The position numbers and the translations under genes are program-made. A stretch of DNA of 43,746 bases from Bacteroidales bacterium (GTDB lineage Bacteria > Bacteroidota > Bacteroidia > Bacteroidales > GCA-2748055). The stretch is taken from positions 1 to 43,746 of the forward strand of contig JAIOZM010000001.1 of the NCBI GenBank assembly GCA_021740585.1, read 5' to 3'. Position 1 is the stretch's first letter, and each line of letters opens with the position of its first letter. The notes under the pieces are model-generated. The model was not told the DNA's origin. It searched no databases and saw only the letters and a program-made list of their open reading frames with translations. Positions 1 to 9,574 of the stretch are shown one piece after another.

Positions 1-183
1 CCGGCGAAGCCGGAACCCGACCCCCTCCCAAGCCATAGTCAATTGACATTCAGCGTCATTGAGCGCAGCGCGGCAATCTTTTCCGGGTTTATAAGTTTTA
101 CCAGACAACAGTAAAAAGATTTAATAACTACAACTCAATTATAAGTGTTTGTACCTAATAATTGAGGCACATTTTTAAAAATC
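1..183. other. Leading non-coding segment with repeat-like sequence
   Basis: No gene is visible before the GH2 start. Bases 1-13 form a short hairpin (CCGGC, loop GAA, GCCGG). Around 52-82 the text (cattgagcgcagcgcggcaa) resembles the dispersed 'CATTGCGAGC...GCGGCAATCT' intergenic repeat seen in many bacterial genomes. That resemblance is from memory and was not searched. The window edge cuts this region, so its full extent is unknown. Confidence 0.35.
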
Positions 184-2028
184 ATGAATAAAAACAGCGC
201 CTTTATTATATTGTTTTCTCTTTTGATCCAGATCGGTGCTTTTGGCCAGGAAATTCCCAGACCTGAATACCCCAGACCGCAATTTGAAAGGACGGAATGG
301 TTAAATCTGAATGGAGAATGGAGCTATTCATTCGATTTTGGAAATTCTGGAGTGGAACAAGATTTTCCCAACAGCAATGGTTTTGCGAATACCATCCTTG
401 TGCCTTTTTGCCCGGAAAGTAAACTCTCCGGAGTTCAGTTTACCGATTTTATTAATCATATCTGGTACCATCGATCAATACAAATTCCCATTGACTGGGA
501 AGGGAAAAGTATTATTCTGAATTTCGGTGCTGTAGATTATATCTGTGAAGTTTTTATTGATGGGAATATTGCAGGAAGACACTATGGAGGTACTTCTTCA
601 TTTAGCTTTGACATTTCTGCGTTTGTAACTCCGGGAAAGTCGCATGAGCTAGTTGTTCATGCCGAAGACAATACCCGATCCGGAGAACAGCCACTTGGAA
701 AGCAAAGCAGGGAGTTTCAGCCAAAAAGAACACGCTACACTAGAACTACAGGTATATGGCAGACCGTATGGATGGAGGCAATTCATAAAAACGGTTTGAT
801 AAGTTGCCAGATTATTCCAGACCTCGATGATAAGAAATTTGACTTTATCCCTCGATTTTACAGAATTAGCGGTGAGCATTCATTCCGGATTTCACTTTAT
901 GAAAACGGACTTCCATTAAAATCCAAACTTTTTGACCCCAGGGATGGGAAAATTTGCAGCATCTATCTTGATGAAGTAAAACTATGGGCGCCAGAAAATC
1001 CCTTCCTTTATGAAATTCACTTAGAAGTCCTTGATAATTTTGGTAAAGTGATTGATCATGTTAAATCCTATTCAGGGATGCGTAAGGTTCATATTGAAGG
1101 AAACAGAGTATTTCTGAATAACCAGGCTTTCTATCAACGGCTTGTGCTCGATCAGGGATTTTACCCCGATGGAATATGGACTGCTCCCAGCGATGAAGCT
1201 CTCAAAAAAGACATTGAATTATCAATGGCTGCAGGATTTAACGGGGCCCGTCTTCATCAAAAGGTGTTTGAAGAGCGCTTTCATTACTGGGCCGACAAAC
1301 TAGGATATATCACCTGGGGCGAATCATCAAGCTGGGGAATGGATGCCAATAATCCGGTGGCAGCGCGTAACTTTATAAGCGAATGGACTGAAATAGTTGG
1401 GCGCGACAGAAACCACCCATCAATTATTATCTGGACTCCTTTCAACGAATCGATATTTACATTGGACGAATCCATTCGTTATAAACCTGAGTTAAGAAAA
1501 CAACACGACCGCTTAGTAGCCGATGTTTATGATATAACTAAAAGAATAGATCCCTCACGTCCCATAAATGATGTTAGCGGGTATCTTCACATAAAAACAG
1601 ACATCTGGTCGGGCCATTGTTATGAACAGGATCCTGAAAAATTGAGGCAGCTCTTAGAATCAGATGTTGAGGGAAAACCCTATACCGGTCACCGGGAATT
1701 TTGTTGTTCTTATGATGGAGAACCCTATATTTTAGATGAATTTGGAGGGATTAAGTGGAACCCTTCACAGCAGGATAATTCTCAGAAATCGTGGGGTTAC
1801 GGTTCTCCCCCAGCCTCTCTTGAAGAATATTATAAACGACTGCAAGCTCATGTGGATATAGTTTTATCACTGGAAGACTGCTCAGGCTATTGTTACACTC
1901 AGTTAACAGATGTAGAGTCGGAGCAAAATGGAATATACTTTTACGACAGAAGCCTGAAATTTAATATGGAGAAAATTCATGCTATTTTCAGCAAATACCC
2001 CAGGCAATACAATCCTGATAATAAATAA
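184..2028 (+). CDS. Exported glycoside hydrolase family 2 protein (beta-glucuronidase/galactosidase type)
   Basis: Secreted or periplasmic retaining glycosidase that probably removes a terminal beta-linked sugar from oligosaccharides. Residues 1-22 are a signal peptide ending ..IGAFGQ. A jelly-roll sugar-binding domain follows (about 30-195, with LNLNGEWSY and WYHRSIQIP), then an immunoglobulin-like domain (about 200-300), then a TIM barrel to about 600. The GH2 acid/base is E422 in WTPFNES, after the family hallmark RDRNHPSIIIW. The nucleophile is E519 in ILDEFGG. Both are intact and 97 residues apart, as expected for GH2. The length of 614 aa matches the beta-glucuronidase-like subgroup rather than the >1000 aa LacZ type. 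It is the first gene of a plus-strand run with the 2078 and 4480 genes. The substrate (glucuronide, galactoside or other) cannot be told from sequence alone. Confidence 0.9.
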   Translation: MNKNSAFIILFSLLIQIGAFGQEIPRPEYPRPQFERTEWLNLNGEWSYSFDFGNSGVEQDFPNSNGFANTILVPFCPESKLSGVQFTDFINHIWYHRSIQIPIDWEGKSIILNFGAVDYICEVFIDGNIAGRHYGGTSSFSFDISAFVTPGKSHELVVHAEDNTRSGEQPLGKQSREFQPKRTRYTRTTGIWQTVWMEAIHKNGLISCQIIPDLDDKKFDFIPRFYRISGEHSFRISLYENGLPLKSKLFDPRDGKICSIYLDEVKLWAPENPFLYEIHLEVLDNFGKVIDHVKSYSGMRKVHIEGNRVFLNNQAFYQRLVLDQGFYPDGIWTAPSDEALKKDIELSMAAGFNGARLHQKVFEERFHYWADKLGYITWGESSSWGMDANNPVAARNFISEWTEIVGRDRNHPSIIIWTPFNESIFTLDESIRYKPELRKQHDRLVADVYDITKRIDPSRPINDVSGYLHIKTDIWSGHCYEQDPEKLRQLLESDVEGKPYTGHREFCCSYDGEPYILDEFGGIKWNPSQQDNSQKSWGYGSPPASLEEYYKRLQAHVDIVLSLEDCSGYCYTQLTDVESEQNGIYFYDRSLKFNMEKIHAIFSKYPRQYNPDNK

Positions 2029-2077
2029 CATTTCCCCATAAAAAGACAAACGAATACGAATACATGATCTAAAAAAT

Positions 2078-4429
2078 ATGAGAAAATTATTAAAAAAAAT
2101 ACAAATTGCCGGAAAAATAGTTTTTTTACTTCTGTTTTTATTTTTCTGTACATTAGTTTCCTCAGCGCAGATAATCGATCTTTCAAAATCAATTATTGTG
2201 GTTAATAGTGATAATTCACGAAATCTAGAAGCAGCTCAGTTTCTTCAACAGGAAATGTTTTTGCGATCAGGAATTAAACTGGAGATCTCTGATTCGTTTA
2301 CCGAAAAGGATATTCCGGTAATCTTCCTCGGCCAGAGTACAAATTTCCCCCTACCATCTGCTCTTTTTGTACCTTCAAAAGAAGAATCTTTTGCAATCTG
2401 GATTGATACTATTAAACGGAAAGCACCTACCACACTTATTATCGGAAGGGACGAGTCAGGTGTCCTTTTCGGTGTGGGGAAATTCATACAAAACCTATAC
2501 CTCCCTGAGAATTATATTTCCATCGATAAAACATTTTCCCTGGCCCTTGCTCCGGCCGACAAGATCAGAGCTCAGCAAATCATTACCAATACTCAATGCG
2601 AAGATGGTTTTGTTGATTGGGAAAATAAAGAAGAAGTTGAACAATTTGTAAGGGAGATGGTAATTTTCGGGACCAACGGCTTTGAGCCTACCGAGCCTGC
2701 GCTGATTGATGACTACCTTGAAAAATTGGGTGTAAACCTTTTCATTAAGTTGAAATGTCAGGATATCATAGATTATGATAAGAAAAGTGATCTTGAATTG
2801 CTGGAAGTCTACAAGGATATTGAAGGTATTGATCATATTACAAGTTATGGAGGAGATGCAAGCGGTGCTGTAAAGCCCCAACTTTTCTTTCCTCACATGG
2901 AAAGAGTCCTTCCCTTGCTTTTGCAGGGACAACCCGGTGCAAAATGGTGGTACTCAAATCAATGTCTGGATGACCATGCAAAAGATGAAGATGATTACAT
3001 TTTTAATTATATAAATGAAAATCGACCTCCCTGGCTGTATGGGATGGTTTACGGCCCCTGGACAAAAAGAGGGATAAAAGAAATTCGAAAGGATTTACCT
3101 TCTCAATATGAATTACGTCATTTCCCGGAGATTTGTCATCCTCGATGGTGCCAGTATCCTATCCCGGAATGGGATCGGATTTATTCAGTGGTTTGGCCAA
3201 GGAATAATAGCATTTATATGATGCCGACAATGATGACGGATATATTCAAAGCTACCCGCGATCATACCATAGGATCCCTGCCCTACAACCACACAGGTTC
3301 CTATAACGATCTCAATAAGTTTGCATGGGCTTCAATTGCATGGAATCCGGAAGCAGAAGTAGAAGATATTCTTAAATCATACGCAAAGACCTTTTTTGCT
3401 TATGATTTTATAAAAGCCCCTATACAACAGAACAATGGGCAAGATTTTACTAAGAAGGAAGTAATCGATATGGCCACTGAATTTGTCGCTAAAGGACTCA
3501 GCCTTCTGGAACAGAACTGGCAGGGTCCCCTTAAGGAAAATACTTCCACCGAATCGGCTCTTGAATACTGGAAAACCATAGCAGATTGCATAGGTGGCGC
3601 AGATAATAACTGGAGGGTGGAAATGTACTTGTATAAGGCAAGAATCGATGCTCAGATTAAAAGGAAGTATGACCTTGAAATGCAATTGGAAAACCAGGTG
3701 CTGAAAATTCTTGAAAATGCAAAACCTTCCAACTATAAAAAAGCTATAAAGGATGCATATAAAACACTTGCCCGAATCGATAATGAATTTCAATCTGAAA
3801 AAGAATTCCGGAACGAATTGATTGACATGGGTTTAAGCGAAAATTTTGGCGATCTTGATGAAATAATCAAAAATTTATACACTTCCTTTAATAACAGGTA
3901 TTGGTTAGAGAAACAAATGGAGCTAAGCAGCAGACCGGAAGATTTACTGGCTATTGTTCAATATGAGGATCCGGGTGAAGGAGGGTTTTATGATAATCTT
4001 GGAGTCAGGGATGCACAACCACACTTGCTGCGATCACCTGAGTGGAAAGATGATCCCGGATTTGTTTATTCAAACATAAATTGGGTGGACAATAAAGCAA
4101 ATTCCGATTTACGGCATTCCCAGCTTACAAGCGTGGTTGCAAGATATGATACTCCACTGGAGATGAAGTGGGAAAACCTTGACAGATCTGCCGCATATAA
4201 GATTAAAATTGTATATAACGGACCCTTCGGAATCCGCATAAAATGTCAGACAGACGATGGATCTCTTATACACGATTTTATGGAGCAATCAGGAGATGAC
4301 ATTATGGATTTTAGTATACCTGTCGCATCGACCTCAGATGGCGAATTAAAACTAAAATGGACACAGGATACCGCAGATATCAAAAGAGGAGTATCAGTTT
4401 CAGAAATTTGGCTCATTAAGAATGATTAA
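2078..4429 (+). CDS. Large exported protein with GH67N-like N-terminus, putative glycoside hydrolase
   Basis: 783 aa, exported: a long N-terminal hydrophobic stretch (about residues 13-30) ends ..VSSAQ. Residues about 35-150 read like the alpha/beta domain that precedes the catalytic barrel in GH67, GH84 and GH20 enzymes (LEAAQFLQQEM, then TLIIGRDESGVLFGVGKFIQ). Residues about 155-450 are Trp/Tyr/His-rich and barrel-like (FGTNGFEPTEPA, GAKWWYSNQCLDDH, GMVYGPWTKRG, GSLPYNHTGSYND). A charged helical segment follows (about 470-650), then a beta-rich C-terminal domain (about 655-783). I could not assign catalytic residues, so the enzyme class is inference; an alpha-glucuronidase- or hexosaminidase-like fold is the best guess. 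It lies 49 bp after the GH2 gene and 50 bp before the PQQ-like gene, probably one transcript. The neighbouring xylanase and ribulokinase make a hemicellulose role plausible. Confidence 0.7.
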   Translation: MRKLLKKIQIAGKIVFLLLFLFFCTLVSSAQIIDLSKSIIVVNSDNSRNLEAAQFLQQEMFLRSGIKLEISDSFTEKDIPVIFLGQSTNFPLPSALFVPSKEESFAIWIDTIKRKAPTTLIIGRDESGVLFGVGKFIQNLYLPENYISIDKTFSLALAPADKIRAQQIITNTQCEDGFVDWENKEEVEQFVREMVIFGTNGFEPTEPALIDDYLEKLGVNLFIKLKCQDIIDYDKKSDLELLEVYKDIEGIDHITSYGGDASGAVKPQLFFPHMERVLPLLLQGQPGAKWWYSNQCLDDHAKDEDDYIFNYINENRPPWLYGMVYGPWTKRGIKEIRKDLPSQYELRHFPEICHPRWCQYPIPEWDRIYSVVWPRNNSIYMMPTMMTDIFKATRDHTIGSLPYNHTGSYNDLNKFAWASIAWNPEAEVEDILKSYAKTFFAYDFIKAPIQQNNGQDFTKKEVIDMATEFVAKGLSLLEQNWQGPLKENTSTESALEYWKTIADCIGGADNNWRVEMYLYKARIDAQIKRKYDLEMQLENQVLKILENAKPSNYKKAIKDAYKTLARIDNEFQSEKEFRNELIDMGLSENFGDLDEIIKNLYTSFNNRYWLEKQMELSSRPEDLLAIVQYEDPGEGGFYDNLGVRDAQPHLLRSPEWKDDPGFVYSNINWVDNKANSDLRHSQLTSVVARYDTPLEMKWENLDRSAAYKIKIVYNGPFGIRIKCQTDDGSLIHDFMEQSGDDIMDFSIPVASTSDGELKLKWTQDTADIKRGVSVSEIWLIKND

Positions 4430-4479
4430 TTTTTTTCTAAAGAGATTATGATTCAATATAAATCAAATAATTCAAACAA

Positions 4480-5718
4480 ATGACCAGACACAAATTTCTT
4501 GTTTCTAAGATTGTAATATTGCTACTAGCCTCATTTTCAGCAATAAATGCACAAAACTGGCCAAATTGGCGTGGTCCAAATGGTGATGGAACCAGTATAG
4601 AAACCAACCTACCCATTGAGTGGGACTCAATTACGAATGTATTTTGGAAAAGCCCTGTACCCGGAATTGGTCATTCTTCACCTATAATTTGGGAAGACAG
4701 ACTTTTTACAATGTCAGCATTGCCCGAAACTAATGATAAAATTCTACTTTGCTATGATAGTAATAATGGCAAATTATTGTGGCAAAGAACGGTAGTTAAG
4801 GATTCATTAGAAAGAAAGCATGCAGATAATAGTTTTGCTTCCGGTACACCAGCAACTGATGGCAGACTGGTTTATCTCTCAGTCCTTGAAGTTGATGATG
4901 TAGTTGTAGCAGCTTATGATTTTAAAGGAAATCAGGTTTGGATAAAACGAATAGGTAAGTATTCCAGTCCGCATGGATTCAGTGTTTCCCCTGCACTATA
5001 TGGAGATAAGGTATTTATTAATGGCAATAGTATGGGGGATCATTTTTTGGCAGCTCTTAGCAAAACTGATGGCCATATTGTATGGAAAAAAATGCAGGAA
5101 AATGTTTCCCACAGTTGGAGTACTCCAATTTTCAAGGAGATGGCAGGTAAAATGCAAATGATATTTTTGGGCAATAAAGAAATTGCTTCATATAACCCGG
5201 AAGATGGCTCAAAATATTGGTACATAAATCGCTCAGAAGAAAAATTAGATTTCTGTTCCACACCGGTATATAATGAAAAAAATGGAGTATTACTTTTAAG
5301 TAGCGCCTGGCCCATAAGAACTTTACAAGCAATTAAAACTGATGGCTCAGGTGATGTCACTGAAAGTCACGTAGTTTGGCAGACCAAAATTGGAGGAATG
5401 TATGTGCCATCTCCAATCTGTACGGATGATTATCTTTATACAACAATGACAAATGGTAAAGTCCACTGTACAGATATTGCAACAGGTGATACCCTCTGGG
5501 TGGAAGATATGGGCAAACAATATTCCTCACCTGTACTGGCAGATGGCTTGGTATATATGCCAAACGACGAAGGTATTATTACCGTAATAAAACCCGGGCC
5601 AACTTTTGAACCTGTGGCACGCAATGCAATGGGTGAAAAAATGATTTCATCAGCTGCTATAAGCAATGGGAAAATATATCTTCGATGCGATAAACACCTT
5701 TTCTGTATAGGAAATTGA
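4480..5718 (+). CDS. Exported PQQ-like beta-propeller repeat protein
   Basis: 412 aa with a signal peptide (residues 1-25, ..SAINAQ). It begins with the N-W-P-N-W-R-G-P motif typical of secreted PQQ-type eight-bladed propellers in Bacteroidota and Planctomycetota. Repeated blade signatures follow: AYDFKGNQVWIKRIG, ALSKTDGHIVWKK, DIATGDTLWVED, SPVLADGLVYM. This is the BamB/quinoprotein fold. Nothing shows that it binds PQQ, and no dehydrogenase catalytic set is visible, so a binding or scaffold role in the periplasm is as likely as catalysis. It follows the 2078 gene closely, and a paralogue lies at 33103-34395. I infer a link to the polysaccharide genes only from position. Confidence 0.82.
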   Translation: MTRHKFLVSKIVILLLASFSAINAQNWPNWRGPNGDGTSIETNLPIEWDSITNVFWKSPVPGIGHSSPIIWEDRLFTMSALPETNDKILLCYDSNNGKLLWQRTVVKDSLERKHADNSFASGTPATDGRLVYLSVLEVDDVVVAAYDFKGNQVWIKRIGKYSSPHGFSVSPALYGDKVFINGNSMGDHFLAALSKTDGHIVWKKMQENVSHSWSTPIFKEMAGKMQMIFLGNKEIASYNPEDGSKYWYINRSEEKLDFCSTPVYNEKNGVLLLSSAWPIRTLQAIKTDGSGDVTESHVVWQTKIGGMYVPSPICTDDYLYTTMTNGKVHCTDIATGDTLWVEDMGKQYSSPVLADGLVYMPNDEGIITVIKPGPTFEPVARNAMGEKMISSAAISNGKIYLRCDKHLFCIGN

Positions 5719-5759
5719 CAATTTATCCGGAATGCTATTAATTTTTTTTATATTTCAGG

Positions 5760-7442
5760 ATGAAAGAAATAATTGATAAATATACCATCGGCGTCGATTT
5801 TGGCACCGACTCAGTAAGATCCCTTATTGTAAATACTTCAAATGGCAAAGATGTGGCAACATCCGTTTTCTACTATCCCAGATGGAGAGAAGGACGCTAT
5901 TGTGATCCAGTAAAGAATCAATTCAGGCAGCATCCGGCCGATTATCTGGAAGGATTGGAAGCTACAATAACCGGGGCTCTTGAAAAGGTAACAGAGGATA
6001 TCCGAAAGAACATTGTGGCTATCTCGGTAGACACTACCGGATCTACCCCTGTTGCCGTTAATAGCGAAGGTACTCCCTTATCACTAACAGAAGGTTTTGA
6101 AGATAATCCGAATGCTATGTTTGTTCTTTGGAAGGATCATACGGCTATAAAAGAAGCAGAAGAAATCAACGTCTTAGCAAAGAATTGGGGTGGAGAAGAT
6201 TTTACCAAATTTGAAGGTGGCATCTACTCCTCTGAATGGTTTTGGGCGAAAATTCTTCATGTTTTGCGTGAAGATGAGAAAGTGAGGAAAGCCGCTGCAT
6301 CATGGGTGGAGCATTGTGACTGGATTCCTGCAGTTCTTGCAGGTGAGACAGATCCCAAAAACATTAAACGCAGCCGATGTGCAGCAGGCCATAAAGCAAT
6401 GTGGCACGAAAACTTTGGGGGCTTACCAGCCGAAGATTTTTTGATAAAGCTTGATCCTCTTCTATCAGGTCTGAGAAGTCAACTATATAATGATACCTAT
6501 GCCTGCGACTTTAAGGTTGGAAATTTATCTGCAGAATGGGCGGAAAAGCTTGGCTTATCGACTGAAGTAGCCATAGGAGCCGGTTCTTTTGACGCACATA
6601 TAGGTGCGGTAGGAGGTCAAATTGAACCCTATTATTTGAGTAAGGTAATGGGCACATCTACTTGCGATATGATCATTGCCACCAAAGAAGAGGTGGGTGA
6701 TAATCTTGTTGGAGGAATTTGCGGACAGGTAGATGGATCAATTATACCTGGCATGGTAGGACTGGAAGCGGGACAATCTGCTTTTGGTGATATTTACGCA
6801 TGGTTTTCTTCAGTATTGATGTGGCCCATAAAGAATATAATCACCAAATTCGATTGGTTGGATAATGAAAATATAGATCGAATTGTCAAAGAGACATCGG
6901 AAAAAATGATAGCTGATTTAAGCGAAGCAGCATCCAAAATTCCCCCTGAAGAATCTACCTTAGTCGCCCTCGACTGGATGAATGGCCGAAGAACCCCTGA
7001 TGCAAATCAGGAGTTAAAAGGCGCTATAATGGGTTTAACACTTGGATCGGATGCTCCCCGCATTTTCAGAGCATTGGTTGAAGCTACGGCCTTTGGATCG
7101 AAGATGATAAATGAAAGATTTATTGATGAAGGGATACGAATTGATGGCATCATCGCACTTGGAGGAGTTGCAAAGAAATCCCCTTTCGTTATGCAGATAG
7201 TTGCAGATATTCTTGAAATGCCTATTAAAATTGCCTCTTCAGAGCAGACATGCGCCCTTGGGTCAGCTATGGCAGCATCGGTTGTTGCCGGAATCCACAA
7301 TAGCATAGGGGAGGCACAAAAAGCAATGGGAGGAGGATTTGAATCTACTTATTACCCAATTCCTGAGAATGTAGAGATCTACAAAGCTCTTTTTAATTCG
7401 TATAAGAAATTTGGTGCTTTTATAGAGGGGGAATGTTGTTAG
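5760..7442 (+). CDS. araB: Ribulokinase (L-ribulokinase, FGGY family)
   Basis: Cytoplasmic kinase that phosphorylates L-ribulose to L-ribulose-5-phosphate in arabinose catabolism. The 560-aa length and landmarks match AraB rather than xylulokinase or glycerol kinase: N-terminal ATPase-fold motif GVDFGTDSVRSL, the YYPRWREGRYCDP region, the sugar-site segments EHCDWIPAVL and SFDAHIGAVGG, and the C-terminal ALGGVAKKSPFVMQ. The start is an ATG 41 bp after the upstream PQQ-like gene, with a short AGGA directly before it. No araA or araD is nearby, so either they lie elsewhere or this kinase serves a different ketose. It is the only clearly intracellular sugar enzyme in this cluster. A terminator is not obvious after the stop. 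Confidence 0.93.
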   Translation: MKEIIDKYTIGVDFGTDSVRSLIVNTSNGKDVATSVFYYPRWREGRYCDPVKNQFRQHPADYLEGLEATITGALEKVTEDIRKNIVAISVDTTGSTPVAVNSEGTPLSLTEGFEDNPNAMFVLWKDHTAIKEAEEINVLAKNWGGEDFTKFEGGIYSSEWFWAKILHVLREDEKVRKAAASWVEHCDWIPAVLAGETDPKNIKRSRCAAGHKAMWHENFGGLPAEDFLIKLDPLLSGLRSQLYNDTYACDFKVGNLSAEWAEKLGLSTEVAIGAGSFDAHIGAVGGQIEPYYLSKVMGTSTCDMIIATKEEVGDNLVGGICGQVDGSIIPGMVGLEAGQSAFGDIYAWFSSVLMWPIKNIITKFDWLDNENIDRIVKETSEKMIADLSEAASKIPPEESTLVALDWMNGRRTPDANQELKGAIMGLTLGSDAPRIFRALVEATAFGSKMINERFIDEGIRIDGIIALGGVAKKSPFVMQIVADILEMPIKIASSEQTCALGSAMAASVVAGIHNSIGEAQKAMGGGFESTYYPIPENVEIYKALFNSYKKFGAFIEGECC

Positions 7443-7702
7443 GAGCTAGAAAACAGGAATAATTACCTGGTGTTTCTTTTGGAGGAAATTATGTATTTTG
7501 TGTCTTACCTACAAGAAAGTGTGAGAGTCAAATTGGGAACGTAATACAATCGAAGCAGTCGTTCAGGTTTATAATTTACTTAATTTCAGAGATTTGAGAC
7601 ATCCTAATGTTCTCTCATTGTGTTTTGATCTTATTCTTGCCTCGTACATTGTCAGAAGAAATCAGATCAATATCTTGTCGGAATCAGATAAGCTCCTTTA
7701 AA

Positions 7703-9301
7703 TTACAACACAACAAATTTCCTGCTTAAAAAAGATTCTTCAGAATGAATTCTTAAAAAGTAAATTCCTTTATTCAAATAGGAAACGTCGATTTCAAGCT
7801 TAGAATTATTTGATTCGATTACATGTATAATTTTGCCCCGGAGATCAATTATCTCAATGCTTTTCATTTTTTCTTGTGTTGAATTCTCAACAAAAAGTAT
7901 TCCTGAGTTTACCGGGTTGGGATAGATTGAAATGAGCTGAAATTCGTCTGTCTGGTTTATGCCCGTAGGCCAGGCAACAAATGGGTATCCTGTATCAGGC
8001 AAGTCATTCATAAACGATTTTAACCAGGTCATAGCCGATCGCTCCGAGCGGTCAGCATTCAACAATCCAGTACCCGCAGCCCAGGTTTCGCCTTCAACAT
8101 AGCCCCATAAGGTAATACCGGCAACAGCAGGATGATTCCAATACACAGGGAAAGATTTCTCATAGTTATATAATTGTCCCGCTTCAGTTGAATTCCCTTT
8201 TAAATCCATTTCAGTTACATAAATGGGCACACCCGATTTAGCCATATTATTTAATGCATTTCCAAGAGTAACAGAAGAAATCCCATCAATATTAAAATAG
8301 TGTGCCTGGGTTCCAATTCCATCAATTAAGCCTCTGTCGCGAAGAACTTTAACGAGGGCGAGGATTTCGTTCAGACCGGCGGAGTTTGTTTCAAGTTCAA
8401 AATCGTTCAGTACCAGCTTTGCGTTAGGGAAATAGTACCGGGCCTTTTCAAAAAGCCAAATGGCCCAGTCGTATCCCGTTACACCGGGGCCACCTAATCC
8501 ATCTCTGAAATAAGGGGTTCCTTCTGCGTGTTCTTCTTTATTCCAGGTATTTATGTACATATTTTCGTTAAGTACATCAATTTGGTCTATCAATGGATAA
8601 CGTTCAGCTATCGCAGCCATATATTCCTCCATTTCGGCCTGGAAATCGGTCGGACTCAGGCCTACTATCCACGATGGGTACTGACTCCCCCAGACTATAG
8701 CATGATAACGAAAACTCATGTGATTGTCCTTTGCATGATTATATGCTTTATCTGCAGTTGACCAATTCATTACATCTCTGTTGCTTTCCACAGATCCCCA
8801 TTTGCAGGAATTCTCAGCTGTTACTCCATTCCAATAGTAATTATAATCTGCAGGGACACTGCTTTTAATTATATTAGCCAGATACTTTCCTTTACCGGCG
8901 CTCATGCCAGTTCTGGTGACGGGAGAAGACCCCACAGTGATAAGTACCCCGGCGGAAATAAATTCGGCTCCTTCATTATCGGTAGCTTTAGCTGTAAGGC
9001 GGTAGCTTCCGGCAGGTACCTTTGTCCAAATAAAAGAATAAGTATTTGAAGTGGCAGAAGCAGATTCCCCAAGCAAAATATTATCCTGGAAAAACGCTAC
9101 TTTCGTTATACTACCACCGGTATAGGTTCCGCCTAAATCTGAAGCATAAACCCGGATGTTTATATCAGTTCCCTGTTCAAAATAGGCGTTATTTTGAGGT
9201 TCGGTAATGACTGAGGATGGCAGGGTATTTTGTCCGTTTGAAAGCAGGAAAGAAAGTGTAAATACCGTCACAAATAAGCTTTTTTTCAATATAATATTCA
9301 T
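7703..9301 (-). CDS. Secreted endo-1,4-beta-xylanase, GH10, with T9SS sorting domain
   Basis: Cleaves internal beta-1,4 linkages in xylan outside the cell. From the chosen start (ATG at 9301) there is a signal peptide MNIILKKSLF..LLSNGQ. An Ig-like domain follows (about 30-125, ASDLGGTYTGGSITKVAFFQ, typical of Big-type modules ahead of glycosidases). The GH10 barrel spans about 130-440. Acid/base is E246 in DVLNENMY and the nucleophile is E364 in VTEMDLKG, both present. The last ~75 residues (SIYPNPVNSG..FLRIHSEESFLSRKFVVL) are a type A T9SS C-terminal domain, so export to the surface or medium is expected. The frame is open 23 codons further upstream, to 9370, but that extension precedes the signal peptide and is probably untranslated. 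It is transcribed towards araB. Confidence 0.92.
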   Translation of the reverse strand: MNIILKKSLFVTVFTLSFLLSNGQNTLPSSVITEPQNNAYFEQGTDINIRVYASDLGGTYTGGSITKVAFFQDNILLGESASATSNTYSFIWTKVPAGSYRLTAKATDNEGAEFISAGVLITVGSSPVTRTGMSAGKGKYLANIIKSSVPADYNYYWNGVTAENSCKWGSVESNRDVMNWSTADKAYNHAKDNHMSFRYHAIVWGSQYPSWIVGLSPTDFQAEMEEYMAAIAERYPLIDQIDVLNENMYINTWNKEEHAEGTPYFRDGLGGPGVTGYDWAIWLFEKARYYFPNAKLVLNDFELETNSAGLNEILALVKVLRDRGLIDGIGTQAHYFNIDGISSVTLGNALNNMAKSGVPIYVTEMDLKGNSTEAGQLYNYEKSFPVYWNHPAVAGITLWGYVEGETWAAGTGLLNADRSERSAMTWLKSFMNDLPDTGYPFVAWPTGINQTDEFQLISIYPNPVNSGILFVENSTQEKMKSIEIIDLRGKIIHVIESNNSKLEIDVSYLNKGIYFLRIHSEESFLSRKFVVL

Positions 9302-9574
9302 AAGCACAGTAAGTTGCATTAATGAAAAGTCAATAAAAATATAAGGGAATCCCCTTCTTAATAAGAACAAAGTTCAGCATAAAGATATACATTCTAAAAT
9401 TGTGGCGGTTTTTTTATTGAAAAAATGATTTTCAGAATTCTTTGATCAGAGTAAAATGAATTATTGAGTCTTGAGTATAGAAATCATTAATATCACTGAC
9501 AGGGGGTGAATTTTCATTCAGAAATGTAAGCACAGGAATTATGAAATACCTATTTCCAAAGGATTTTTTCCTTT

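Noticed and set aside
2495..2932. 145-codon open frame on the minus strand inside the 2078 gene
   Set aside because: It is a shadow of the plus-strand gene, lacks family motifs and has no upstream signals; the plus-strand protein has a signal peptide and conserved domains.
9302..9370. N-terminal extension of the xylanase to 9370
   Set aside because: The 23 extra codons would precede a normal signal peptide that begins at the internal ATG at 9301.
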